A stretch of 57,869 nucleotides of DNA, taken from an uncultured bacterium (GTDB taxonomy: Bacteria; Bacillota; Bacilli; Lactobacillales; Lactobacillaceae). Made by a program: the position numbers and the translations under genes. The DNA is taken from assembly GCA_905214235.1 (NCBI GenBank), contig CAJMLF010000010.1, positions 1-57,869 on the forward strand, read 5' to 3'. The notes beneath the pieces are model-generated. The model ran no database searches, was not told where the DNA came from, and saw only the letters and a list, made by a program, of their open reading frames with translations. Shown here in pieces: positions 35,183-44,028 of the stretch (position 1 is the stretch's first letter; every line of letters begins with the position of its first letter).

Positions 35183-36727
35183 CTATTTCTTTAAACTGAG
35201 TTTCTCCACGTTCAGAATTTTATCGAGCCAACCCGTGTAGAAGCTTTCTTCGTGGCTGACAAGGATCAAATTCCCCGGAAATTCCTGGAGGGCCTTTTTT
35301 AAGCCATCCTTGGTCTCGTCATCGAGGTGGTTCGTCGGTTCATCCATGATCAGGAAGTTACATGGCGTCAACTCTAGAATGGCAAGCTTAACCTTGGTCT
35401 GCTCCCCACCGGAAAGAAGGTGGAGGGGCTTTTGGGTGTTGGCCGCGTTAATTCCGGCCCGGGCCAACTTCGTCCGGATCGTCCGCGGCTGCATTGTCGG
35501 GAACATATTCTGAATCGTTTGGAGCGGCGTTAACCGGGGATCATCCCATTCCAGGTCCTGGTCAAAGTAATTAATCTTGGCGGACGGCGAAAAGACGGCG
35601 TTCCCTCCCAGGGCCGGGATCTTTTTCAAAATTGACTTGATCAAAGTTGACTTTCCAACCCCGTTAAACCCGGTGAAGAGGAGCTTTTCGCCCATCGTCA
35701 TTGAAAAGGTAACCGGCGCCAGCAGGGGGTGGCCATAACCCACGGAGAGTTGGTTAACCCGCAAGGCATTGGCGGACCCGGTGTTTTCATACGGGAAGTG
35801 GAAGACCGCCTTGAGGTTATCCGAAGGCGGGTCAATCTTCTTCATTCGGGCAAGCATCTTTTCCCGGGACTTGGCCATCGTCGACTTGGACCCGGCTTTG
35901 TTCTTGCGGATAAACCGTTCCGCCTTTTCGATAACCACCTGCTGCTTTTCGTACTCGCGTTCCTGGGCTTCCTTGCGTTCTTCCTTTTGCCGCATTGCTT
36001 GCTGGAAGCTTCCCCGGTACTTGGTGATCTTATTGAACGATACGTCACAGATGGTGTTGGTAACCTGCTCCAAAAAGTCGTAGTCGTGGGAGATGATCAT
36101 CGCCGCACCGTCAAAATCATTCAGGTAGTCAATCAACCACTCAATATGGGCCGTATCCAGGTAGTTCGTCGGTTCGTCCAAGAGGATGACGTCCGGCTTT
36201 TCCAGCAGCATCTTGGCAAGGATAATCTTGGACCGCTGGCCCCCACTCATCTCGGAGACAACGTGGTCCTTGCCGATTTCTACTAGTCCCAGGCCATTCA
36301 TTACCCGGTCAACTTCGGTTTCAATGTTGTAGAAGTCATTAGCATCCAGCTTTTCCTGGATGCGTCCCGCCCTGGTCAGGAGCTTGTCATCCATTTTGGT
36401 GGCGTAGTCTTCGTAGAGCTTGTTCATCTCATCGTTCAACTGGTACAGGTCGCTGAAGGCCGTGTGGAGAAACTGGATCAGCGTCATCCCCTTAGGAATG
36501 TCAACGTACTGGTCCAGGTACCCAATTTTGACCCCCTTTTGCCACTTGATTGACCCCTTCACCGGGAGGACCTTACCAATCAAGATCTTGATCAAGGTGG
36601 ATTTGCCGGCCCCGTTCTGGCCGACAATCCCCATATGTTCATGTTTTTCTAGTTGAAAGCTGGCGTCTTCGTAGAGCTTTTTATCGGCATAGCTCATCGT
36701 CAGTCCTTCTACATCTAATACAGCCAT
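35183..36727 (-). CDS. ABC-F family ATPase (YbiT/YkpA-like)
   Basis: The 514-residue protein has two ABC domains and no membrane spans. Domain 1 has GQNGAGKST (near 36), signature MSGGQRSK and Walker B ILLDEPTNYLD. Domain 2 has GFNGVGKST (near 355), LSGGEQTK and LIMDEPTNHLD. Between them is a charged linker (about 235-310, QKEERKEAQEREYEKQQ), the P-site tRNA-interaction motif region of ABC-F translation factors. The best fit is the YbiT/YkpA subgroup that rescues or tunes ribosomes. The first domain's linker is not of the antibiotic-resistance length. It leads a unit with the CmpB-like gene. Confidence 0.9.
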   Translation of the reverse strand: MAVLDVEGLTMSYADKKLYEDASFQLEKHEHMGIVGQNGAGKSTLIKILIGKVLPVKGSIKWQKGVKIGYLDQYVDIPKGMTLIQFLHTAFSDLYQLNDEMNKLYEDYATKMDDKLLTRAGRIQEKLDANDFYNIETEVDRVMNGLGLVEIGKDHVVSEMSGGQRSKIILAKMLLEKPDVILLDEPTNYLDTAHIEWLIDYLNDFDGAAMIISHDYDFLEQVTNTICDVSFNKITKYRGSFQQAMRQKEERKEAQEREYEKQQVVIEKAERFIRKNKAGSKSTMAKSREKMLARMKKIDPPSDNLKAVFHFPYENTGSANALRVNQLSVGYGHPLLAPVTFSMTMGEKLLFTGFNGVGKSTLIKSILKKIPALGGNAVFSPSAKINYFDQDLEWDDPRLTPLQTIQNMFPTMQPRTIRTKLARAGINAANTQKPLHLLSGGEQTKVKLAILELTPCNFLIMDEPTNHLDDETKDGLKKALQEFPGNLILVSHEESFYTGWLDKILNVEKLSLKK

Positions 36728-36835
36728 TCTTTTCTCCTTATGTCATAGTAAACTTACTTCATGGTAGCACAGGCAAGACGCAATCAGCAATCAGTCACCC
36801 GGCCACAAACGATGAGAAAATTTTAATATTAGTTA

Positions 36836-36864
36836 TTGACACCGGAAATGACCTTAGCTATACT
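36836..36864 (+). promoter_or_regulatory. Promoter of the trpXYZ leader transcript
   Basis: TTGACA (36836-36841), exactly 17 bases, then TATACT (36859-36864). This is the best sigma-A promoter in the window. It is divergent from the ABC-F gene. Confidence 0.9.
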
Positions 36865-36895
36865 AAAAGCAATTATTAATTAGGGAGTAAATATT

Positions 36896-36946
36896 ATGAA
36901 GCAAAATCAGTTCAACATTCGAAATAATCGTTGGCAAAGCCGGTAG
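36896..36946 (+). CDS. 16-codon leader peptide with a Trp codon, before trpXYZ
   Basis: A short ORF encodes MKQNQFNIRNNRWQSR and stops. It has a good GGGAG site eight bases before the ATG (36883-36887) and starts about 25 bases after the predicted transcription start. It has one TGG codon (36932-36934), four codons before the stop. A hairpin region starts right at its end (AGCCGG at 36938-36943 pairs with CCGGCT at 36998-37003), and two terminators follow before the tryptophan transporter. This layout is that of a ribosome-stalling attenuator that senses tryptophan. It is a regulatory ORF; a function for the peptide itself is not implied. Confidence 0.75.
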   Translation: MKQNQFNIRNNRWQSR

Positions 36947-37097
36947 TTTCAGGTTGATTCGACATGGATGCAACCTGAAAAGCAGATTGCATCTGTGCCG
37001 GCTGATTTTGACATTCATTCAGTCCGCATGGATCCACATGCGGACTTTTATTTTGCTTTCAAAATGGGAGTCCCGCAATGTGGACTCCCATTTTTAT
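36938..37097 (+). promoter_or_regulatory. Transcription attenuator with tandem terminators before trpXYZ
   Basis: After the leader ORF, TTTCAGGTT (36947-36955) pairs with AACCTGAAA (36972-36980), CAGAT pairs with ATCTG (36983-36995), and AGCCGG pairs with CCGGCT to close the whole region. Two intrinsic terminators follow: GTCCGCATG/CATGCGGAC with a T-rich tail (37022-37050) and GGGAGTCC/GGACTCCC with TTTTT (37066-37097). There is no T-box sequence here. I could not find a clear antiterminator arm by eye. Confidence 0.7.
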
Positions 37098-37114
37098 ATT
37101 AGAAAGGTGTGAAG

Positions 37115-38107
37115 ATGATGAAGCGAATGTATACCCTAATCGCACTTTTAGTGGCCTTCTTAGGTGTAGCATTCTTTAAGGAAAATGGGGGCTTTGTTAA
37201 ACAGCGGGTGCCAAAGGTCGGGGTCCTAACCCTGATGCACCACCCGGCCCTAGACCAAATTTACAAGGGCTACGTTCACGAACTAGCACGTGAGGGGTAC
37301 CACAATGGAAAGAACATCAAGATTGAATGCGAAAACGCCAACGGGGACCAGAGTAACCTCAAGACAATGGCCTCCAAACTGGTCAATGACAACTGCAACG
37401 TTATCTACGGGATTACCACCCCGGCAGCCCAGGCCGTCGCTAACTCGACTACCAAGACGCCAATTGTCCTGGGCGCGGTAACCGACCCGAAGAGTGCGGG
37501 CCTGATTAAGAACAACCGGCACCCGGGTGGCAACATCAGCGGTGTTTCCGACCAGGCGCCCATCAAAGAACAGCTGGGGTTGATCAAGCGTTTTATGCCA
37601 AAGATGAAGACCTTAGGGGTAATCTACACCTCAAGTGATGCCTCCGCCGTCGCCGGTTACCACCAAATCAAGCGGGAATGCAAGCAGATGGGCATCAACC
37701 TAAAGGCCTACTCAATCGCCAATAGCAACGACCTCAACCAGGTCTCCGAGCAGATGCTCCAGGAAGTCGATGCCGTCATCGTTCCCACCGACAACACCAT
37801 TGCCGGGGCCATGCAGACCCTCGTCAAGAACGCCAACGCCGCCAACAAGCCGGTCTTCCCCGCCTCTGACACAATGGTCAAGCAGGGGGGCGTGGCAACC
37901 TACAGTGTTAACCAGTACGAGCTCGGTGTCCGCAGTGCCAAGATGACGGTGGCAATTCTGAAGGGCAAGAAACCGGCCAACATGCCGATCGAATATGTCC
38001 GCCACGGTGAGCCCGTCCTCAACCTGAAGCAGGCCCGCCGCCTCCACTTACAAGTACCGCAGGGCTTTGAACACGAAGCCAAAACGAAAGGAGAGATCTA
38101 TCAATGA
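37115..38107 (+). CDS. trpX: Tryptophan ABC transporter substrate-binding protein TrpX
   Basis: The 330-residue binding protein has an N-terminal hydrophobic anchor (about residues 4-22) and an ABC_sub_bind (PF04392-like) fold. It starts VPKVGVLTLMHHPALDQIYKG and has GITTPAAQAVAN, LGAVTDPKSAGLI and VPTDNTIAGAMQTLV. The layout of binding protein, permease and ATPase fits the lactic acid bacterial tryptophan transporter TrpXYZ. I chose the ATG at 37115 because AGAAAGG lies seven bases upstream; a GTG two codons earlier and an ATG one codon later are alternatives. The upstream leader ORF with a Trp codon supports tryptophan as substrate. Confidence 0.88.
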   Translation: MMKRMYTLIALLVAFLGVAFFKENGGFVKQRVPKVGVLTLMHHPALDQIYKGYVHELAREGYHNGKNIKIECENANGDQSNLKTMASKLVNDNCNVIYGITTPAAQAVANSTTKTPIVLGAVTDPKSAGLIKNNRHPGGNISGVSDQAPIKEQLGLIKRFMPKMKTLGVIYTSSDASAVAGYHQIKRECKQMGINLKAYSIANSNDLNQVSEQMLQEVDAVIVPTDNTIAGAMQTLVKNANAANKPVFPASDTMVKQGGVATYSVNQYELGVRSAKMTVAILKGKKPANMPIEYVRHGEPVLNLKQARRLHLQVPQGFEHEAKTKGEIYQ

Positions 38108-39003
38108 ATCTAATGGTATCAGCAATCGGGCAAGGATTATTATGGGCTTTATTGGGTCTGGGCCTTTACCTAACGTTTAGAATCCTCGACTTCTGTGATA
38201 TGACCGTTGAAGGGACATTCCCTCTCGGGGCCGCCACCGCGGTAACCGCCATTGCGCACGGGATTGACCCCCTCTTGGCAACTCTCCTAGCGGTTGTCAG
38301 CGGGATGCTCGCCGGCCTTGTCACCGGCCTCCTCTACACGAAGGGGAAGATTCCCAGCCTCTTGGCGGGGATCTTAACCATGACCGCAATCTACTCCGTT
38401 AACCTCCGGATCATGGGGAAGTCCAACATTTCACTACTCGGTAAGCAGACCCTCTTCAGTGGCCACTTCATGACGAGCCTCCCCCAATACTTTGACAGCG
38501 TCGTGATGGGCGTCATCGTGATTGCCATCATCACCATCCTGATGGTCCTCTTCTTAGCAACCGACTATGGTCAAGCCTTCATTGCAACCGGTGATAACCC
38601 AACAATGGCCAAGTCACTGGGGATTCATACCGACAAGATGGTGATCGTTGGCTTGATGGTTTCCAACGGGATGGTTGGCCTTTGTGGGGCCTTAATCGCC
38701 CAAAACAACGGTTACGCCGACATCAACATGGGGATTGGGACCATCGTTATCGCCCTGGCCTCCATCATCATTGGAGAAGTGGCGTTCGGCGAGTTAACCC
38801 TTAACCAACGGCTCTTGGCCGTAACCCTCGGCAGTATCATCTACCGGATTATTTTATTGGTCGTTCTCCAGCTCGGTTTCTCCGCCAACGACCTCAACCT
38901 GATTTCATCAATCGTTCTGGCAATCTGCATGATGATTCCCCAACTGGAAAGTCACTTGCAGATTCGTAAACCAATTTTGAAGGGAGTGCGGCCACATGAA
39001 TAA
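38104..39003 (+). CDS. trpY: Tryptophan ABC transporter permease TrpY
   Basis: The 299-residue permease has about eight or nine spans of the branched-chain/ribose (BPD_transp_2) type. It begins IGQGLLWALLGLGLYLTFRILDFCDMTVEGTFPLGAA, which is typical of the permease paired with ABC_sub_bind proteins. GDNPTMAKSLGIHTDKM is the ATPase-contact loop, and NNGYADINMGIGTIVIALASIIIGE is conserved. It overlaps trpX by four bases and trpZ by eight, so the three genes are translated together. Confidence 0.88.
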   Translation: MNLMVSAIGQGLLWALLGLGLYLTFRILDFCDMTVEGTFPLGAATAVTAIAHGIDPLLATLLAVVSGMLAGLVTGLLYTKGKIPSLLAGILTMTAIYSVNLRIMGKSNISLLGKQTLFSGHFMTSLPQYFDSVVMGVIVIAIITILMVLFLATDYGQAFIATGDNPTMAKSLGIHTDKMVIVGLMVSNGMVGLCGALIAQNNGYADINMGIGTIVIALASIIIGEVAFGELTLNQRLLAVTLGSIIYRIILLVVLQLGFSANDLNLISSIVLAICMMIPQLESHLQIRKPILKGVRPHE

Positions 39004-39760
39004 GCCCATCTTAGAACTAAAGGATGTCAAAACCATCGTTAACAAGGGGACGAGCAACGAAACGACCATCCTCAAGGGGATTAACCTCAAGATTAACGAA
39101 GGCGACTTCATTACCATCGTGGGGACAAACGGGGCCGGTAAGTCAACCCTCTTCAACGTTATCGGGGGAAACCTCCGGGCCGACTACGGGGAAATCCTCC
39201 ACAACGGTCACGACATCACCAAGACCACCGAGGAGCAGCGGACAACGTTCTTAGCACGGGTCTTCCAGGACCCTAAGTTGGGAACGGCTCCCCGGATGAC
39301 GGTAGCGGAAAACATGCTGCTGGCAACGAAACGGGGGGAGCGCCGTCACCTCACCCTGCGGAAGCTCAAGGGGAACATGGCTCGCTTTACCAAGCTGGCC
39401 GCCACCATGAATAACGGCCTGGAAAACCGGATGACCACCGCAACGGGTGCCCTCTCCGGTGGCCAACGGCAGGCCCTGAGTTTCCTGATGGCCACCCTCA
39501 AACGACCGGACGTCCTCTTGCTAGATGAACACACCGCTGCCCTTGACCCCCACACCAGTCAAAACCTCATCCACGCCACGAACGAACGAATCACCCAGGA
39601 CCATCTGACGGCCTTGATGATCACCCACCACCTGGAGGACGCCATCAAGTACGGCAACCGGCTGATCGTCCTTAAAGACGGTCAAATCAAGGCGGACTAC
39701 CAAGGGGCTGACAAGGCTCGTTTGACGGCCAAGGACCTGTACGAATACTTCGAAAGTTAG
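38996..39760 (+). CDS. trpZ: Tryptophan ABC transporter ATPase TrpZ
   Basis: The 254-residue ATPase has Walker A GTNGAGKST (near 43), signature LSGGQRQALS near 153, Walker B VLLLDEHTAALD (Glu-His instead of the usual Glu-Pro, as in this subgroup) and the H-loop MITHHLEDA. It belongs to the branched-chain/ABC_sub_bind transporter group. The start lies within the end of trpY. A small hairpin (GCTTCC/GGAAGC at 39770-39787) follows and may be a weak terminator before pepD. Confidence 0.88.
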   Translation: MNKPILELKDVKTIVNKGTSNETTILKGINLKINEGDFITIVGTNGAGKSTLFNVIGGNLRADYGEILHNGHDITKTTEEQRTTFLARVFQDPKLGTAPRMTVAENMLLATKRGERRHLTLRKLKGNMARFTKLAATMNNGLENRMTTATGALSGGQRQALSFLMATLKRPDVLLLDEHTAALDPHTSQNLIHATNERITQDHLTALMITHHLEDAIKYGNRLIVLKDGQIKADYQGADKARLTAKDLYEYFES

Positions 39761-39841
39761 TATTCCGCCAGCTTCCATTTGAGGAAGCCCTTTCTTAGGC
39801 CTACAATGGGGAGTGAATAATCATTTAAGGAGGACATTAAT

Positions 39842-41239
39842 ATGCCATGTACTACAATTCTTGCTGGTAAGAAAGCTACCGCCGATGGCTCGACGATGAT
39901 CGCCCGAAACGAAGACTACGGACACGCCTTTAACCCCAAACGGTTCATCGTGGTTACCCCCGACCAACAACCAAAAAATTACCAATCAATCACTTCTAAG
40001 TGTAAGGTCGACCTGCCGGACAACCCCCTCCGCTACACCGCCCTGCCGGAAATCCCCACAAACGAAAAGAAAATGGGAATCTGGGGCGAAGGTGGAATCA
40101 ACGCCGCTAACGTTGCCATGTCAGCAACCGAAACCAGCACTACCAACCCCCGCGTTCTTGGTATCGACCCGATGAACAAGGCCGGAATCGGTGAAGAAGA
40201 TTTTGTCACCATCGTCCTGCCCTACATCCACTCGGCCAAAGAGGGGGTACAGCTGCTCGGCCGCTACCTTGAGAAGTACGGAACCTACGAGTCCAACGGG
40301 GTGATCTTCTCCGACAAGGACGATATCTGGTACATGGAAACCATCGGTGGCCACCACTGGGCTGCCAAACGGGTCCCCGACGATGCATATGTGGTGGCCC
40401 CAAACTGGTTCAGCATCACTGACTTTGACTTCCAGGCGGCGGACACGATGGCCTCCGCGGACCTTGAAGACATGATCAAGGACCACCACCTCAACATTGA
40501 TGGCGGCACAAGCTACAACTTCCGCCACATCTTCGGGAGCCACAACGATTCCGACTACGACTACAACATCCCGCGCCAGTGGTACATCCAAAAGCTTTTC
40601 AACCCGAGCGACGTTGAAGAGCCAGATAACCCAGACCTGCCCTTCGCCAAGAAGCCGGAACACTTACTCACGATTGAAGACTTCAAATACGCCCTGAGCT
40701 CTCGCTACCAGCACACCCCATACGATCCATACAGTGACCGGGGGAGTGTTGCCGAGCAGCACGCCTTCCGGCCAATTGGTTTCCAGCGGAACCAGGAAAT
40801 CCACATCATGCAGATCCGTAATGACGTGCCCGAAGACATTGCCGCCATCTGCTGGCTAGCATTCGGTCCCAACGCCTTCAACGGCATTGCCCCGTTCTAC
40901 ACGAACGTGGCGGATACCCCTGCCCAGTACCGGGACACACAGGCGAAGTTCAACATTAGTAACATGTACTGGCTGACCCACGCCATCACCACGATTGCCG
41001 ATGACCACCCGAAGCGTTACAACGCAATGCTCGAGGACCTGAAGCAAAACACCATTGCCTACGGGCGGCACGTTCTGATGACCACTGACCAGGCCGCTGC
41101 TAAGCTGACCGGCAAGAAAGTCCAGGAGTGCCTGCAAGCAGCAAACGAAAAGACTGCCCAGGGAGCCTATAACTACGCAATGAAGTGCCTTGGCGACATG
41201 GTCGAAACCGGGTCGCTGCAGATTCGTCTCAACTATTAA
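39842..41239 (+). CDS. pepD: C69 family dipeptidase (PepD)
   Basis: The 465-residue N-terminal-nucleophile hydrolase cleaves dipeptides. It starts MPCTTILAGKKATADGSTM, where the early Cys3 is the nucleophile of the family after removal of the first residues, and has the conserved ARNEDYGHAFNPKRF. No signal peptide is visible, so it is cytoplasmic. It lies 81 bases after trpZ with its own AAGGAGG site, and it may be expressed partly by read-through with the tryptophan transporter. Lactobacilli carry several PepD paralogues; which one this is cannot be told. Confidence 0.9.
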   Translation: MPCTTILAGKKATADGSTMIARNEDYGHAFNPKRFIVVTPDQQPKNYQSITSKCKVDLPDNPLRYTALPEIPTNEKKMGIWGEGGINAANVAMSATETSTTNPRVLGIDPMNKAGIGEEDFVTIVLPYIHSAKEGVQLLGRYLEKYGTYESNGVIFSDKDDIWYMETIGGHHWAAKRVPDDAYVVAPNWFSITDFDFQAADTMASADLEDMIKDHHLNIDGGTSYNFRHIFGSHNDSDYDYNIPRQWYIQKLFNPSDVEEPDNPDLPFAKKPEHLLTIEDFKYALSSRYQHTPYDPYSDRGSVAEQHAFRPIGFQRNQEIHIMQIRNDVPEDIAAICWLAFGPNAFNGIAPFYTNVADTPAQYRDTQAKFNISNMYWLTHAITTIADDHPKRYNAMLEDLKQNTIAYGRHVLMTTDQAAAKLTGKKVQECLQAANEKTAQGAYNYAMKCLGDMVETGSLQIRLNY

Positions 41240-41254
41240 TAACGAAGATTTTTC

Positions 41255-41290
41255 TAAGCACCCTCAAACTGACGAGGGTGTTTTTTTATC
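41255..41290 (+). terminator. Terminator after pepD
   Basis: The arms CACCCTC and GAGGGTG are followed by seven T. Confidence 0.88.
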
Positions 41291-41366
41291 AGCACTGGAC
41301 TAACTTTTAGCGTGACTTTTCCACCATAGGTTTCGTACAATAGTTACTGTTGGAGGAATTTTGCGC

Positions 41367-42689
41367 ATGGATAAGTTATTTGAACACACGTCAATTAAGA
41401 AGGCCTACTTCACCCTGGCACTGCCGGTCGTGCTGAGCATGACGGTCACCCTGATCTACAACATGGTCGACACCTTCTTCGTCGCTAAGACGCAGAACCC
41501 GGACCTGGTTGCCGGGGTGTCACAGGGGGCACCAATCTTCACCCTGATGATTGCCTTGGGAGACATTTTCGGCCTGGGCGGTAGCTCCGTCATTTCCCGC
41601 CTCTTTGGTGAGCACCGTGACAAGACGGGACGCTACATCAGCGGATACTGTTTCTACGCCTCCATCATCTGTGGAATCATCGTCACCATCCTGATGGTCG
41701 CCTTCCAGACTCCCTTCCTGCACCTGCTCGGGGCTTCGCCGAATACCTGGAAATACGCTCGCGAGTACTACCTGGTAATGGCGTGGGGGGCGCCCTTCGT
41801 AATCTTCGGTCTTACACCAACTAATATTCTGCGGACCGAAGGATTAGCGGTCCAGTCGATGATTGCCAGCATGACCGGGACGGGAATCAACATCATCTTG
41901 AACCCAATCTTTATCTTCACGTGCGGCTGGGGGGCTGCAGGGTCGGCCTTAGCCACCGTCACCTCGACCGTAATTGGTGACGTCATCATGATCTACTACA
42001 CCCGCTACAAGAGTAAGAAACTGACCACCTCAATTAAGGAGACCAAGATCAGTCGTCACCTCCAGTGGGAAATCTATGCCATCGGGATTCCGGCCTCAAT
42101 TACTAACCTAATGGCCACCTTCGCCACTGCACTGACCAACCGCTACCTGATTACTTACGGGGCCAGCAGTGTTGCCGCAATGGGAATCGCCCTTAAGATT
42201 AGTATGGTCACCAACATGATTGTCGTTGGTCTGGCTTTTGGCGCCCAACCGCTAATTGGTTACACGTACGGGGCCAAGGACCGCAAGCGTTTCAACGCCA
42301 CGGTCCGTTTCGACATCATGGTGATTGCCAGTCTGGCCATTGCAATGACAATCCTGCTAATCATCTTTGCCCCATTCTTAATTCGGCTCTTCATGAAGGA
42401 CCCGACCGTTATCCGGGAAGGGACCGGCATGATTCGTTGGCTAAGTTCGTCCGCCGTCTTATCGGGGATCATCCTGGTCTTCACGACAATGTTCCAGTCG
42501 ATGGGGAAGGCAGTCCCGGCCTTCTGGCTTTCGTTTTGCCGGCAGGGGCTGATCTTTGCCCTGGTAATCATCCTGATGAACAGCCTATTCGGTTACCACG
42601 GGATTATTGCGGCCCAACCGGTTGCGGACCTGTTGACCTTTATCCTTTCAATTATTCTCTACCGAATTTACCAGCCAAAATTTGAGTAA
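41367..42689 (+). CDS. MATE family efflux transporter
   Basis: The 440-residue protein has twelve spans in two MATE halves. Motifs include LPVVLSMTVTLIYNMVDTFFVAKT at the start and AFGAQPLIGYTYGAKD in the second half. It exports drugs or metabolites in exchange for Na+ or H+. The ATG at 41367 is ten bases from GGAGG; the TTG at 41361 is only four bases away and less likely. A promoter with TACAAT (about 41335) lies upstream. It ends in the repeat element at 42697. Substrate unknown. Confidence 0.88.
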   Translation: MDKLFEHTSIKKAYFTLALPVVLSMTVTLIYNMVDTFFVAKTQNPDLVAGVSQGAPIFTLMIALGDIFGLGGSSVISRLFGEHRDKTGRYISGYCFYASIICGIIVTILMVAFQTPFLHLLGASPNTWKYAREYYLVMAWGAPFVIFGLTPTNILRTEGLAVQSMIASMTGTGINIILNPIFIFTCGWGAAGSALATVTSTVIGDVIMIYYTRYKSKKLTTSIKETKISRHLQWEIYAIGIPASITNLMATFATALTNRYLITYGASSVAAMGIALKISMVTNMIVVGLAFGAQPLIGYTYGAKDRKRFNATVRFDIMVIASLAIAMTILLIIFAPFLIRLFMKDPTVIREGTGMIRWLSSSAVLSGIILVFTTMFQSMGKAVPAFWLSFCRQGLIFALVIILMNSLFGYHGIIAAQPVADLLTFILSIILYRIYQPKFE

Positions 42690-42696
42690 AAAAAGA

Positions 42697-42922
42697 GGGT
42701 GAGAAAAAATCACATTTTTTCTCACCCTTCTTTATATTTCTCGAATATTACATAGTAATCGCGGAAAAACCAAATAGGCTTGCTGCGCGTCGAAGCGTGC
42801 TCCTAGTGTCTAGCGCCGCGAAGCAAGTCCATTGATTACGGACAATCGCCAGCCCGTACCGTGCTAACGATCGTCCTATACTAGCCATACGGAGCACTCT
42901 GATGCTTTTTTCCCAGCTTGTT
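42697..42922. repeat. Interspersed intergenic repeat, copy 3 (complete, inverted)
   Basis: This is the copy at 17041 in the opposite orientation, between convergent MATE and trxA genes. The core CAGAGTGCTCC...GGAGCACGCTT is nearly identical to copy 2. An extra segment of about 28 bases (42764-42794, with GCTTGCTGCGCGTCGAAGC) is inserted next to GGAGCACGCTT. A strong terminator stem GGGTGAGAAAAAAT/ATTTTTTCTCACCC lies at its left edge (42697-42728). Confidence 0.88.
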
Positions 42923-42924
42923 TA

Positions 42925-43242
42925 TTATTCAGCTAACTTGCGTTTCAGATAGTGGGCGAGCTTAGCCTCTGGGTATACCCCCGTCACCTTTTCCTTGGCC
43001 TGGCCATCCTTAAAGAGGACCAGGGACGGGATACTCATTACCTTGTAACGCTCCGCAATTTCTTGGTTGTTATCCACGTTAAACTTCACAAACTTGATCT
43101 GGCCAGCAAACTGCTTTTCCAGGCGGTCCATAACCGGCGCCATCATCTTGCAGGGACCACACCACGGGGCCCAAAAGTCAACCACGGTCACTGGTCCTTG
43201 CACCTCTTGGTCAAAGTTCTCACTAGTTGCTTCAATTGCCAT
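42925..43242 (-). CDS. trxA: Thioredoxin
   Basis: The 105-residue cytoplasmic redox protein has the thioredoxin fold and the active site WAPWCGPCK (Cys28 and Cys31). It has the conserved cis-proline region MSIPSLVLFKDGQ. It reduces protein disulfides using thioredoxin reductase. The ATG overlaps the TerC stop (TAATG), and its ribosome binding site AAGGAG lies within the last codons of the TerC gene, so the two are coupled. The length and sequence are ordinary for TrxA. Confidence 0.95.
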   Translation of the reverse strand: MAIEATSENFDQEVQGPVTVVDFWAPWCGPCKMMAPVMDRLEKQFAGQIKFVKFNVDNNQEIAERYKVMSIPSLVLFKDGQAKEKVTGVYPEAKLAHYLKRKLAE

Positions 43243-43997
43243 TAGTTTTGCTCCTTGTTCTTATTCCGCCGGACGAAATGAATAATAATCGTCAAGGCAA
43301 AAACAGATAGAATAAATATACCGAAAATCCCCGATGGAATCTCAATATCAATTGCGGGGATCGTCAAGAAGAGCTTGATGGCAATGATAAAGATCAGAAT
43401 ATAGGCCATCGGCTCCAGCTCAGGAATCCGCCGCATCAATTTCATGATAATCTCCGCGACCCCCCGCATGCAGGCAATCCCGATTATTCCCCCAATTAGA
43501 ACGATTACGGGGTTTTCAGAAATAGCCAACGAGGCCAAAACAGAGTCAACCGAGAAAATGATGTCCATAAACTCGATTTGGGCAACCACCGTCCAAAAGA
43601 GTTTGCGCCCTTTTAACCCAGCGGCACTGTTGCGCACCTTTCTCCGCCGCCGCTTCCCATGGTAACGGGCGGCAAAGAAACGGTACACCAGATAAATTAA
43701 GTAGGCAGCGCCAATTACCTTAATTTCCCAGAAGTTGATCAGGTAGGTTCCCACCCCAATAATTAGGAAGCGGAAGAGGTATGAACCCCAAATACCGTAG
43801 AAGAGTGATTCCTCTTGTTCCTTTAGGGTTGGCAACACCCGTGTCTGGGCAGCCAAGACAACCGCGTTATCAACCGACAGTAGGCACTCAATCATTACCA
43901 ATGAAAAGATGATTAGCCAGTCTTGACCCGAAGTAATTACCGTTGCCCAGTTATGTGGATCAAAAAACGGTCCATATAACTTTTCTAAAAATGACAA
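43242..43997 (-). CDS. TerC family membrane protein
   Basis: The 251-residue protein has about seven spans. The family features are LLSVDNAVVLAAQTR (an Asp-Asn pair in a span) and EFMDIIFSVDSVLASLAI (a second Asp), the metal-site pair of TerC/Alx proteins. Members in Firmicutes have been linked to manganese export and to protein secretion, for example B. subtilis YceF/MeeF and MeeY. A basic loop RYHGKRRRRK lies in the middle. The start is a TTG with GGGAGG seven bases upstream. trxA follows in the same unit. Metal role is inferred from the family. Confidence 0.88.
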   Translation of the reverse strand: MSFLEKLYGPFFDPHNWATVITSGQDWLIIFSLVMIECLLSVDNAVVLAAQTRVLPTLKEQEESLFYGIWGSYLFRFLIIGVGTYLINFWEIKVIGAAYLIYLVYRFFAARYHGKRRRRKVRNSAAGLKGRKLFWTVVAQIEFMDIIFSVDSVLASLAISENPVIVLIGGIIGIACMRGVAEIIMKLMRRIPELEPMAYILIFIIAIKLFLTIPAIDIEIPSGIFGIFILSVFALTIIIHFVRRNKNKEQN

Positions 43998-44028
43998 TTA
44001 ATGTCCTCCCTTTTATGTTTATATTTAT

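Noticed and set aside
34390..36727. An ABC transporter made of the CmpB-like protein and the ABC-F protein
   Set aside because: The ABC-F protein has a translation-factor linker and no transporter-type interface. Adjacency does not make it the ATPase of a transporter.
43072..43080. DnaA-box-like TTATCCACG in trxA, with a similar TTATCCACC near 50818
   Set aside because: Only isolated near matches, both inside genes, without clustering, an AT-rich region or dnaA/dnaN nearby. Not a replication origin.
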